Below are positions 40,857 through 48,377 of a DNA stretch of 64,000 nucleotides, in pieces. The notes beneath the pieces are model-generated. The model worked only from the letters and a program-made list of their open reading frames with translations. It was not told where the DNA came from and ran no database searches. The position numbers and the translations under genes were made by a program. Origin of the DNA: Desulfobacteraceae bacterium (GTDB lineage: Bacteria; Desulfobacterota; Desulfobacteria; Desulfobacterales; Desulfobacteraceae); contig JADGEQ010000021.1 of the NCBI GenBank assembly GCA_016744295.1, positions 48,077 to 112,076 of the forward strand, given 5' to 3'. Within the stretch, counting starts at the first letter, position 1. The number at the start of each line of letters is the position of its first letter.

Positions 40857-43217
40857 TTAAAAAGTTTCATGGGCTGTCCGGCAAATTATCTCCTCCTGAA
40901 GGGCCGGGGTCAGATCCACAAAATAATCGGAATAACCCGCCACCCGGACAATGAGATCCCGGTAATTTTCCGGGCATTGTTGGGCCTTCCTGAGCGTTTC
41001 CCCATCCACCACGTTGAATTGGATATGGTGGCCGTCCATCTTAAAATAGGATCGGATCAAGGTCACCAACGACGTCAGGCCGGTATCCGTTTCCAAAAAA
41101 CTTGGCATGAACTTCTGGTTGAGCAGGGTGCCCCCGGTCCTTAAATGGTCAATTTTAGCAGCAGATTTTAACACAGCCGTGGGTCCGCATCGATCCGCTC
41201 CCTGGACCGGGGATATTCCTTCGGAAAAAGGGAGGCCTGATTTACGTCCGTCGGGCAGGGCCCCGGTGATTTCTCCAAAATAAACATGGCAGGTGGTGGG
41301 CAAAAGATTGATCCGGTACACCCCTCCCCTGGCATTGGGTTTGCCGGTGACAGCACCGTGGTAGGCCTCAAAAACATCGGTGAGAACCCTATCTGCATAG
41401 TCATCGTCATTGCCGTATTTGGGCGCCTTTAAAAGCGTGTGGCGAAGAAGATCACTGGCTTGAAAATCATTTTCCAGGGCAGACAAAAGCGTTTCCATGC
41501 TAATGCTTTTGTTATCATAAACCGTATATTGTATGGCGGACAGACAATCGGTGATGGTGCCCATTCCAACGCCCTGGATATAGGAGGTGTTATACCTTGC
41601 CCCGCCCTGGTTATAATCCATCCCGTTTTTTATACAATCTTCGGTCACAAGGGACAACAAAGGCACGGGCATATAGCGGGCATTTATCTGCTCAATAATG
41701 TTCGAACCCCGGATCTTGATTCGGGCAAAAAATTCCACCTGCCGGGTGTAGGCGGAAAAAAGCTGGTCATAACTTTCAAAACTTATGGGATCCCCGGTTT
41801 TGAGGCCAATCTGCTTTTGACTTCTCGGATCCCAGCCATTGTGCAGGGTAATTTCCAAAATTTTGGGCAGATTGAAATACCCGGTCAGGAGATAGGCTTC
41901 CTTGCCAAACACACCTGCCTCCACACACCCGGATGCCCCGGCCTTCCTGGCATCTTCCATTGATTTGCCATGGAGAACCATCTGTTGGATAATGGCGTCG
42001 GTGTTAAAGACTGAGGGCTGGCCAAAACCCGTACCAATGATCTTCAATGCTTTTTTCACAAACCGATCTGGATTTTTCCGGGATACCTGGACCATGGAAC
42101 TTGGCTGGAGCAGACGCATCTCTTCAATGACATCCAGAATCAGATAGGTCAGTTCATTGACCCCGTCCTTGTTGTCCGGTGTCACCCCCCCTAAGTTTAT
42201 GAGGCAAAAGTCCACATAGGTGTTGCTCTCCTTGGCGGTCACCCCTACCTTGGGCGGTGCCGGGTGATTGTGAAATTTTATCCAGAAACAGGAGAGAAGT
42301 TCTTTGGCCGCATCCTTGGTGAGACGACCGGCCTGGATATCTCTTTTATAGAAAGGGTAGAGGTTCTGGTCCAGCCGCCCGGGATTATAGGCATCCCAGG
42401 GGTTAAGTTCGGTAATCACCCCCACATGGAGGAACCAATAATACTGGAGGGCCTCGTGGAATGTTTCCGGCCTTTTTCCCGGCACCTTTCTGCAGATTGC
42501 CGCAAGATCTATCAGCTCCTGTTTTCTTTTTGGATCTGGCTGATCCGCTGACAATTTCTCCAGGTCATGGGCATACCGGTTACCAAAAAGGATCAGGGCA
42601 TCGGCGGCAATATCAAGAGCAGTCAGCACCTCTTGCTGATCAAGGGCAGTCGTATCTGTAAAAAAATCAAGCCCGCCAATGGCTGACTGGATCCTATCTT
42701 TCAGATCATCAAATCCATTGGTATAGATCAAATCACCGCCGGCCGTATGCCCCGGGGAACGCTGCTCCTGAAACTCCGTAAAAATACCAGCCTCAAAGGC
42801 ATTTTTCCAGTCTTCTTCCATGGCGGCAAAGATTTTTTCCCGGATGGTTTTGCCCTTCCAAAAAGGGATAATGGTCTGTTCGTACACCTGTTTTGTTTCC
42901 TCTGAAACCCCATAGGCAACCCTGGGACGGGAATCCAAGATTTCAAGATCTTGGAGAGAATGCAGACAAACCTCCGGATAGGTGGGAACCGCTTTGGGTT
43001 CCGGCCCCCTTTCCCCGACAATCAATTCATTCGCATCAATAAAAATCTGCTTATGGGTAAGAATATGCTTCAAACACAGGGCCCGCTGAACCGGAACGGA
43101 ATGGGACGGGTTTACGTGATGTTTATAAAACTGGGTCACCAGACCTGCCCGTTCATGGGAGATGGTCACTTTTTTTTCAAGACTTTTTTTTCTTAATTGC
43201 GCTACCCTTGGATTCAT
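40857..43217 (-). CDS. hypD: Glycyl-radical enzyme, probable trans-4-hydroxy-L-proline dehydratase
   Basis: This 786-residue enzyme has active-site Cys431 in GASGCVEAGVFGKEAY and the glycyl radical at Gly761 in RVAGYSDYF. The whole chain follows the HypD pattern as I recall it from Clostridioides difficile: EQRSPGHTAGGD, WDAYNPGRLDQ, QPSSMVQVSRKNP, GGARYNTSYIQGVG, TGGTLLNQKF. HypD removes water from trans-4-hydroxyproline to give pyrroline-5-carboxylate by a thiyl-radical mechanism. The length matches (about 789). GGGGGATAAA precedes the ATG at 43217, which lies one base after the stop of the activase gene. The enzyme is oxygen-sensitive. The glycyl-radical family is certain; the substrate is a strong inference. 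Confidence 0.88.
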   Translation of the reverse strand: MNPRVAQLRKKSLEKKVTISHERAGLVTQFYKHHVNPSHSVPVQRALCLKHILTHKQIFIDANELIVGERGPEPKAVPTYPEVCLHSLQDLEILDSRPRVAYGVSEETKQVYEQTIIPFWKGKTIREKIFAAMEEDWKNAFEAGIFTEFQEQRSPGHTAGGDLIYTNGFDDLKDRIQSAIGGLDFFTDTTALDQQEVLTALDIAADALILFGNRYAHDLEKLSADQPDPKRKQELIDLAAICRKVPGKRPETFHEALQYYWFLHVGVITELNPWDAYNPGRLDQNLYPFYKRDIQAGRLTKDAAKELLSCFWIKFHNHPAPPKVGVTAKESNTYVDFCLINLGGVTPDNKDGVNELTYLILDVIEEMRLLQPSSMVQVSRKNPDRFVKKALKIIGTGFGQPSVFNTDAIIQQMVLHGKSMEDARKAGASGCVEAGVFGKEAYLLTGYFNLPKILEITLHNGWDPRSQKQIGLKTGDPISFESYDQLFSAYTRQVEFFARIKIRGSNIIEQINARYMPVPLLSLVTEDCIKNGMDYNQGGARYNTSYIQGVGMGTITDCLSAIQYTVYDNKSISMETLLSALENDFQASDLLRHTLLKAPKYGNDDDYADRVLTDVFEAYHGAVTGKPNARGGVYRINLLPTTCHVYFGEITGALPDGRKSGLPFSEGISPVQGADRCGPTAVLKSAAKIDHLRTGGTLLNQKFMPSFLETDTGLTSLVTLIRSYFKMDGHHIQFNVVDGETLRKAQQCPENYRDLIVRVAGYSDYFVDLTPALQEEIICRTAHETF

Positions 43218-43218
43218 T

Positions 43219-44019
43219 TTATCCCCCAATAGTTGTCTTAAACCCCGCCGACTCAAACGTCTGCCGGACCTTGTCCACATGTTCTCGGGTGGGAGGGCTT
43301 ATATGTTTTAGTTCATTTTTCATTTTCAACATCTCGTACTTGCCCTCCGCAATTGTGTGGAAGGGCAGAATATGAATATCCCTGTACCGGGTCTCCCGGG
43401 TCAAAAAATCAATGATTTGCCCGATATTTTCCCGTCTATCTGTCATATTAGGGATCAGGGGAAACCGCAGTTTAAGGTTTACCTTCAGAGTGGAGAGGGC
43501 TTTAAGATTTTCAAGAATCCGGCTCACAGGTTTACCGGTAAAGGCCAGGTGATCCCTGTCTTTTATGATCTTAATATCAAAAAGCACCAGATCGGCCTTT
43601 GCTGCCGCGGCTTTCAAAATTTCAAAGGGAGCAAAACCCGAGGTATCCAGGCAGGTGTGTATTTCTCTGTCCCTGCAGGCCTCGATCAAAGGCAGGAGCA
43701 GTTCAGGACAAGCAAGTGGCTCCCCCCCGGAAAAGGTAACCCCTCCGCCGGAGTCGTCGTAAAAAATACGATCCTTTTCAATTTCTTTCACCAGAATTTC
43801 AACCAGTTGCCCCGGGCTTGTTCCAGGGAATTTCCCAGAGGATTTCCCAGAGGATTTCCCAGGGGCCAGGCCCATTGCCTGGCTTTCCGGATTATGACAC
43901 CAGCGGCAGGTTAAAGGACATCCCTGGAAAAACAAAGTGGTCCGGATACCCGGTCCGTCATGGATGGAGAAACGCTGGATTTTAAATATATAGGGGGTGA
44001 TATCAATCATGGGGTTCAT
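43219..44019 (-). CDS. hypE: Glycyl-radical enzyme activase (radical SAM)
   Basis: This 266-residue radical SAM protein has C34-x3-C38-x2-C41 in FQGCPLTCRWCHNPE and the activase opening FSIHDGPGIRTTLFF. GGVTFSGGEPL follows near 95. It generates the glycyl radical on its partner using SAM. Residues about 50-70, where many activases carry a ferredoxin-like domain with extra Cys clusters, are here only a repetitive GKSSGKSS linker with no Cys, giving a short PFL-activase-like form. GGAAGCGA precedes the ATG at 44019. It lies directly upstream of hypD and after the GntR gene on the same strand. Confidence 0.9.
   Translation of the reverse strand: MNPMIDITPYIFKIQRFSIHDGPGIRTTLFFQGCPLTCRWCHNPESQAMGLAPGKSSGKSSGKFPGTSPGQLVEILVKEIEKDRIFYDDSGGGVTFSGGEPLACPELLLPLIEACRDREIHTCLDTSGFAPFEILKAAAAKADLVLFDIKIIKDRDHLAFTGKPVSRILENLKALSTLKVNLKLRFPLIPNMTDRRENIGQIIDFLTRETRYRDIHILPFHTIAEGKYEMLKMKNELKHISPPTREHVDKVRQTFESAGFKTTIGG
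43831..43866. repeat. In-frame 12-bp tandem repeat in the activase linker
   Basis: Three units of TTTCCCAGAGGA (the last TTTCCCAGGGGC), read on the minus strand as repeated GKSS-type tetrapeptides just after the iron-sulfur motif of the activase. Confidence 0.93.
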
Positions 44020-44071
44020 TCGCTTCCTTTGTTTTCCCTTCCTTTATTTCCCTTCTTTTATTTCACTTCTT

Positions 44072-44809
44072 TTATTTCACTGGGGACTTGGATTGCTGTT
44101 CCGCCATGAGTTGGGAGAACCGGGCCACATGATGCCGGGCAACCCTTTTTGCTTCATCCCCGTCCCGTTTCTCCACAGCCGACATGATTTTGCACAAATC
44201 CTGATAATCCTCTCCGAGTAAGTCCCGGCTAAAGGGTAGATATTGGTGAAAATAAGTATGAACATTCTCATGGATGGTGGTCAAATTTGCCTGGAGAAGC
44301 GGGTTTTGCCCCACCCTGGCCAGTTCCTGGTGGAAACTGGCATCCAGACGATGGAAGTTTTCCCACCCTGTGGGGTCTGTCTGAATCTCGGCTTCAATTT
44401 CCAGCAGGATATCTTTTAACTTCCGAATATCTTCTTTGCTGGCAAGCATGGCAGCCTGTTGTGCCACATGACCCTCCAGCAACTCCCTGAAGTCGGCCAG
44501 ATGCGGCAAAGAAACCTTCCCGTGGCGAATCAGCAGTCCCATACTGTCACGCATGGCTTCGGTGTTGGCCTCCTTGATGACAGCCCCCCCCTTTACCCCG
44601 GTTCGGATACTGATCAGACCCTTTTGCTCCAATACCCTGAGGGCCTCCCGAACGGTTCCCCTGCTGGTATCAAAGGCATCCTTTAATTTCATCTCCGAGG
44701 GAAGGCGGTCCCCCTGTTTCAGATCTCCGTCAACAATGGCTGTCTGGATCTGTTCTACCACATGCTGGTAAGATTTCTGGGGCACCATTTTTGTAAAATT
44801 CAGATTCAT
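44072..44809 (-). CDS. GntR/FadR-family regulator with FCD domain
   Basis: This 245-residue protein has a winged helix-turn-helix at about 12-75 (AIVDGDLKQGDRLPSEMKLKDAF, then GTVREALRVLEQKGLI). An all-helical FCD ligand domain follows with RLDASFHQELARVGQNPLL and HENVHTYFHQYL, whose Asp/His residues can bind metal and a carboxylate effector. It lies 52 bp upstream of the activase and dehydratase genes on the same strand. It therefore probably controls this hydroxyproline operon, with the substrate or a related organic acid as effector. Confidence 0.9.
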   Translation of the reverse strand: MNLNFTKMVPQKSYQHVVEQIQTAIVDGDLKQGDRLPSEMKLKDAFDTSRGTVREALRVLEQKGLISIRTGVKGGAVIKEANTEAMRDSMGLLIRHGKVSLPHLADFRELLEGHVAQQAAMLASKEDIRKLKDILLEIEAEIQTDPTGWENFHRLDASFHQELARVGQNPLLQANLTTIHENVHTYFHQYLPFSRDLLGEDYQDLCKIMSAVEKRDGDEAKRVARHHVARFSQLMAEQQSKSPVK

Positions 44810-44872
44810 GGATATCCTTGTTAAGTTGTCCCTCTTTTTAGGTTATAGCGGCTAAACCCAAAATAATTGTCT

Positions 44873-44887
44873 AATTGTCCTACAGTT
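44873..44887. promoter_or_regulatory. GntR-type operator candidate
   Basis: AATTGT-CCT-ACAGTT is a near-perfect dyad (one mismatch) 64 bp upstream of the GntR start. It fits the FadR-subfamily core TNGTNNNACNA at all but one position. A direct repeat TAATTGTC-TAATTGTC overlaps it. Autoregulation of the operon would fit. Confidence 0.45.
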
Positions 44888-44928
44888 TAACCATTCACAA
44901 TTCCAGTGTCAAGTATCTCCAAAAGAAA

Positions 44929-44961
44929 CAGCCCCAAGAGGCAAAATTCACCTTGGGGCTG
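44929..44961 (-). terminator. Rho-independent terminator of the Fe-S/LuxR gene
   Basis: CAGCCCCAAG and CTTGGGGCTG form a perfect 10-bp stem with a 13-nt loop; on the minus strand TTTCTTTT follows. It lies 76 bases past the stop at 45038. It occupies most of the interest in the 228-bp gap, together with the GntR operator candidate. Confidence 0.85.
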
Positions 44962-45037
44962 TCAAACAATTTTCAAATTTTGAGTTGAACCTTATGTTTC
45001 TAATCGCTTAGATTCCGCATCATGGACAACTGAGAAC

Positions 45038-45931
45038 TTAGATAATCCCCTTTTGGGTGGCCAACACCGCCGCCTGGGTTCTATCGTTCACATTTAATTT
45101 ATTGAAAATATTGATCATATGGCTCTTAACGGTGTGGGGGCTGATAAATAAAAAACCGGATATTTCATTGTTGGTATATCCTTGAGCGATAAGCTGAAGC
45201 ACTTCAATTTCTCTGTCGGTGAGACCAAAATCACTTTTCCCGGAACCCATGTGAACCTTTTGCTGGTTTTCATTTTGGGTATTCTCCCTGAGGGATGCTT
45301 CCAACAGAAGAATTTGTTCATTCTGTTCCTGAATTTGCTTTTTTAATCCAGCGGTATCGAGCTTCAAAGAGACTGAATTGACCACCTTACCATTGTTGTC
45401 AAGAATAGGATAAACGGCAGTTTCGCTGATGGGGGAAATAAGACAAGGGCAGTTGTCTACCATCACCCTGCCGTGGGTAACAGCAGCGGCAAAGGCCATG
45501 CAGGTTAAATACCCGCATTTTTGACAATTTGTTTTTGGGAGTATTTTTAATATCTCGATTATTGGAACTTGCTTTATTTGATCGTAATTGGGCCGGATAG
45601 TTTCTTTTTGATTGTAAATATCGTTCAAAAAATCCATGAAACTTGCAATAAACTCTTTTGCCGCCAGTTTACTCTCAAAAAAATGGGCCGCAATCACCTC
45701 GGAATACAAAAAACAGCGGTATCCCTCAAAAAGAAAACGGATATGTTCCGGTTTTTCATAGTATACCGCTTCATCCAAGGCCGAATTTATATACGGAAAT
45801 AATGGACGCATATCCTGATCCAACCGAAATGAAGCGGACCAGATGTTTGATTCGGGAGTGTCTACATCCGATAATGCATTGAGAAACGTTGGTATGATAC
45901 ATCGAAATTCAGAATATTTTTTTATAAACAT
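45038..45931 (-). CDS. LuxR-type regulator with an N-terminal Fe-S cluster motif
   Basis: This 297-residue protein has a helical N-terminal part (1-120), then a four-Cys motif C136-x2-C139-x4-C144-x16-C161 (with C163) in TNCQKCGYLTCMAFAAAV. That is the pattern of the [4Fe-4S] domain found in corrinoid Fe-S proteins and redox enzymes. A short PAS-like strand region and coiled coil (QIQEQNEQILLLEASL) lead to a LuxR helix-turn-helix (LTDREIEVLQLIAQGYTNNEI, then SPHTVKSHMINIFNKL). No receiver domain is present. It may sense redox state, oxygen or metal through the cluster; that is inference. It is divergent from a small ORF and thioesterase gene, which may be targets. Confidence 0.82.
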   Translation of the reverse strand: MFIKKYSEFRCIIPTFLNALSDVDTPESNIWSASFRLDQDMRPLFPYINSALDEAVYYEKPEHIRFLFEGYRCFLYSEVIAAHFFESKLAAKEFIASFMDFLNDIYNQKETIRPNYDQIKQVPIIEILKILPKTNCQKCGYLTCMAFAAAVTHGRVMVDNCPCLISPISETAVYPILDNNGKVVNSVSLKLDTAGLKKQIQEQNEQILLLEASLRENTQNENQQKVHMGSGKSDFGLTDREIEVLQLIAQGYTNNEISGFLFISPHTVKSHMINIFNKLNVNDRTQAAVLATQKGII

Positions 45932-46106
45932 TGGATGCCTTTATCTTATGGTTATCTAAGGTTTCATTATTCATTCGAATAAAAAAACACAAGGACAAAT
46001 TTTTAAAACCCCCCAGATGGGTGATGAAAAAGTAATTTCAGACTGGTAGATAAAATTTGAAACAAAATTTTAGTGGATAAAAATGTAACTCAATAAGGGA
46101 AAAAAC

Positions 46107-46220
46107 ATGGTCGTATATGAATACCTGATTCGAGGTGTGAAGTTAACGCGATCACTCCCATGGCAAAAGAAAAATCGGAACAATATGCCACTCCTGCCAA
46201 TACCGCTGAAACCTAAATGA
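46107..46220 (+). CDS. Predicted 37-residue small protein coupled to the thioesterase gene
   Basis: The ORF starts at an ATG with AAGGGA eight bases upstream (AATAAGGGAAAAAACATG). It encodes a basic peptide beginning MVVYEYLIRGVKLTRSLPWQ, and its TGA overlaps the thioesterase ATG as ATGA. The good ribosome site and coupling argue for translation, perhaps as a leader controlling the downstream gene. No family is recognised and it could be fortuitous. Confidence 0.45.
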   Translation: MVVYEYLIRGVKLTRSLPWQKKNRNNMPLLPIPLKPK

Positions 46221-46783
46221 ATATGGCACAGGAAAGGGGGCTTACCGGTAAGGAGATAAACAGTCAAAGGATGAACAAAGAGCCGATAACCGATGTTGCC
46301 ATTCGATTCCAGGACTGCGATCCATTTGGGCATTTGAATAATGCCAGATATATGGATTATTTTATAAACGTTCGTGAAGATCATTTGGCCGAGCAGTACA
46401 ACCTTGATATTTATGAAAGACAAAAACGGTTAAATACCAACTGGGTTGTTTCAAACACAAAAATTGCTTATATATCCCCTGTTTTTTTCAGGGAAACCGT
46501 TTCAATCCAAACAAAATTAATTGCCCATACGAGTGGCTCCCTTCTGATGGAAGGGGTAATGCGAGACAAGAACCGTCACCATATAAAATCGATCATTTGG
46601 ATCAAATTCACCCATTTTGATCTGGCAAACAAAAAAACCATTCAGCATTCCGACGAACTGATGAAACTATTTGATAAAATTTCAATGGTCGGGATCTCCA
46701 CTGAAAATTTTGATCTAAGAGTCAAAGAGATGATTGCCCCACCCGCGACCATAGAACGAACAGATTCTTCAAAATTTATTTGA
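46217..46783 (+). CDS. Hotdog-fold acyl-CoA thioesterase
   Basis: This 188-residue protein has the 4HBT signature with catalytic Asp: VAIRFQDCDPFGHLNNARYMDYF. IYERQKRLNTNWVVSNTKIAYISPVFF follows. It should hydrolyse acyl-CoA or acyl-ACP thioesters. The start at 46217 overlaps the stop of a 37-codon ORF; an alternative ATG at 46271 (MNKEPITD) would begin right at the conserved fold. The C-terminal 50 residues are unconserved. It is divergent from the Fe-S/LuxR gene and convergent with the MBL hydrolase gene. Confidence 0.87.
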   Translation: MNMAQERGLTGKEINSQRMNKEPITDVAIRFQDCDPFGHLNNARYMDYFINVREDHLAEQYNLDIYERQKRLNTNWVVSNTKIAYISPVFFRETVSIQTKLIAHTSGSLLMEGVMRDKNRHHIKSIIWIKFTHFDLANKKTIQHSDELMKLFDKISMVGISTENFDLRVKEMIAPPATIERTDSSKFI

Positions 46784-46822
46784 AAACAAACCCGGGGCTG
46801 GTCTGGGTAAACCGGTCCAGGG

Positions 46823-47566
46823 TTATTCTGTCCAATTTTTAAAAGCGGTTTCATGGGAATCAACAAATCCGTGGTGTGCCGTAAACACATATTTCACACC
46901 GGGCAAATCAGCCAATTGAGTGATGGATCTTCGCTGGAGTTGAGAATCCATATTAAAAATATCATTAAATCCTGTAACCTTACCATTTTTTAACCCCATT
47001 GAATCACCCGTAAATAGATAGGTATCATTGATCAGAAAACTCATTGAACCCGGTGTATGGCCGGGGGTTAAAATAGCTTTGATTCTTACACCGGAAATAG
47101 TGAGAATCTGATTATTTTCCAGCAGTTCATGGGACAGACCCAATTTATTTCTCATAAATAAAAATCGATGGGTTTGCCCGTTGACCATTTGTTCTTCTGC
47201 TTTTGAAAGATAGATTACGGCATTCTTAAAAAGACTGCAACCCCCGATATGATCGGGATCTGAATGGGTTAAAAAAACCGCTGACACCTTTTTGGGATCT
47301 ATTCCCATCCGGGTGAGTTCCTGTTGAACCTGTTTTTTATTATTGCCAGCGTCAATGGCAATATACCCATCCTTTGTTTTAAAAAGAAACAGGTTCACAT
47401 AGCTGTCTTTCACCCCATACACGCCGTCAACAATCTCCCGGCTCTCCAATGCGGACAGTTGTCTGGTTTCCAGATAAACCTTCACCAGAACGGCACCCCC
47501 CAAAAGGGCGATTATCCCAAGGAGGGTTCCCAATCCGACCCAACTTCTTTTCACGACCCGCTTCAT
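46823..47566 (-). CDS. Membrane-anchored MBL-fold metallohydrolase
   Basis: This 247-residue protein has an N-terminal membrane anchor (about 11-30) followed by a metallo-beta-lactamase fold with metal motif THSDPDHIGG, LTPGHTPGSMSFL, FTGDSMG and a final FTAHHGFVDS. The second His of the canonical HxHxDH is Asp, a known variation in some subgroups. It is probably a periplasmic-facing hydrolase of unknown substrate. It is 25 bp downstream of the QueG-like gene, which lies ahead of it on the same strand. Confidence 0.82.
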   Translation of the reverse strand: MKRVVKRSWVGLGTLLGIIALLGGAVLVKVYLETRQLSALESREIVDGVYGVKDSYVNLFLFKTKDGYIAIDAGNNKKQVQQELTRMGIDPKKVSAVFLTHSDPDHIGGCSLFKNAVIYLSKAEEQMVNGQTHRFLFMRNKLGLSHELLENNQILTISGVRIKAILTPGHTPGSMSFLINDTYLFTGDSMGLKNGKVTGFNDIFNMDSQLQRRSITQLADLPGVKYVFTAHHGFVDSHETAFKNWTE

Positions 47567-47591
47567 TATTCCTCCCGGAAATGCATTCTCT

Positions 47592-48293
47592 CTAATTTCC
47601 CCCGCTCTTTTTCAAAACCTTTAATCCAAAGGGACAGACAGCTGAACAGATACCACAAGTGTGCCCCCTGTGGTACTGAAAATAATGTTCCTTCTTCCAT
47701 TGATCACAGGCCCGCACATCCAGAATAGATTCACGGGGTAGTCCAGGATACCATGCCATACCTGTCAATGCCTTTCCAGGACAGGCATCCACACAACGCC
47801 GACAACTGCCGCAGAAATTTTTCTCCATGGACGGCCCACAGGGCATCTCCATATCGGTGAAAACCGTTCCCAGTCGAACCCAGGATCCGAACGGGCGGGT
47901 GATCAACTGGCAGTGACGGCCAATCCAGCCCAGTCCCGCTCGTGTTGCCGCTGTTTTGTGGGGAAAATCGCCTTTGATATGAAGGGTATCTGAACGCTCC
48001 GAAGCCGCCAGGGCTTTAGATCGAAACCCCCTGTCTTTAATCTCAGCTGCCAGTGCAAGGGAGAATCCATTGATCTGATAATTTACCCTGGCATATTCAT
48101 CGGCATAGGCCTGGGTGGGACCATTCTTGATGTCGGCCATTATTGCCGGGACCATTGGAGTAGCCCATGAAATGGCACGGGAAAATCCTTGCCCAGTTTT
48201 ATCCAGGGGGGTGGAAAATCCCCTCAGATCTGCCCCACCCCATAGGCTAATCTTGTGCGAGGCCATCCACTCGGTTAACCAGTCAAGCGCCAT
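47592..48293 (-). CDS. QueG-like protein with double [4Fe-4S] ferredoxin domain
   Basis: This 233-residue protein ends with two cluster motifs, FCGSCRRCVDACPGKAL and HTCGICSAVCPFG. The N-terminal part has features shared with epoxyqueuosine reductase (ISWATPMVP, YHVDG-like YARVNYQINGFSLALA, AGLGWIGRHCQLIT, GSWVRLGTVFTD). QueG itself is about 350-380 residues and cobalamin-dependent, and the C-terminal HEAT repeats are absent here. It is better described as a reductive-dehalogenase/QueG-related Fe-S protein of unknown substrate. It likely forms an operon with the MBL gene. Confidence 0.78.
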   Translation of the reverse strand: MALDWLTEWMASHKISLWGGADLRGFSTPLDKTGQGFSRAISWATPMVPAIMADIKNGPTQAYADEYARVNYQINGFSLALAAEIKDRGFRSKALAASERSDTLHIKGDFPHKTAATRAGLGWIGRHCQLITRPFGSWVRLGTVFTDMEMPCGPSMEKNFCGSCRRCVDACPGKALTGMAWYPGLPRESILDVRACDQWKKEHYFQYHRGHTCGICSAVCPFGLKVLKKSGGN

Positions 48294-48326
48294 AATTCAA
48301 GGCCCATTAGCCCTACTCCCTTTTCT

Positions 48327-48377
48327 TTATTCTTTAAACCAACTTATTCTTTAAACTGATTTATACTTTAAACTGGT
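48327..48377. repeat. Three 17-bp tandem repeats at the chemoreceptor 3' end
   Basis: Adjacent units TTATTCTTTAAACCAAC, TTATTCTTTAAACTGAT and TTATACTTTAAACTGGT. The last contains the final codons and stop of the chemoreceptor (minus strand FKV-stop). The other two are downstream copies in the 3' untranslated region, each carrying the stop triplet. Confidence 0.93.
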
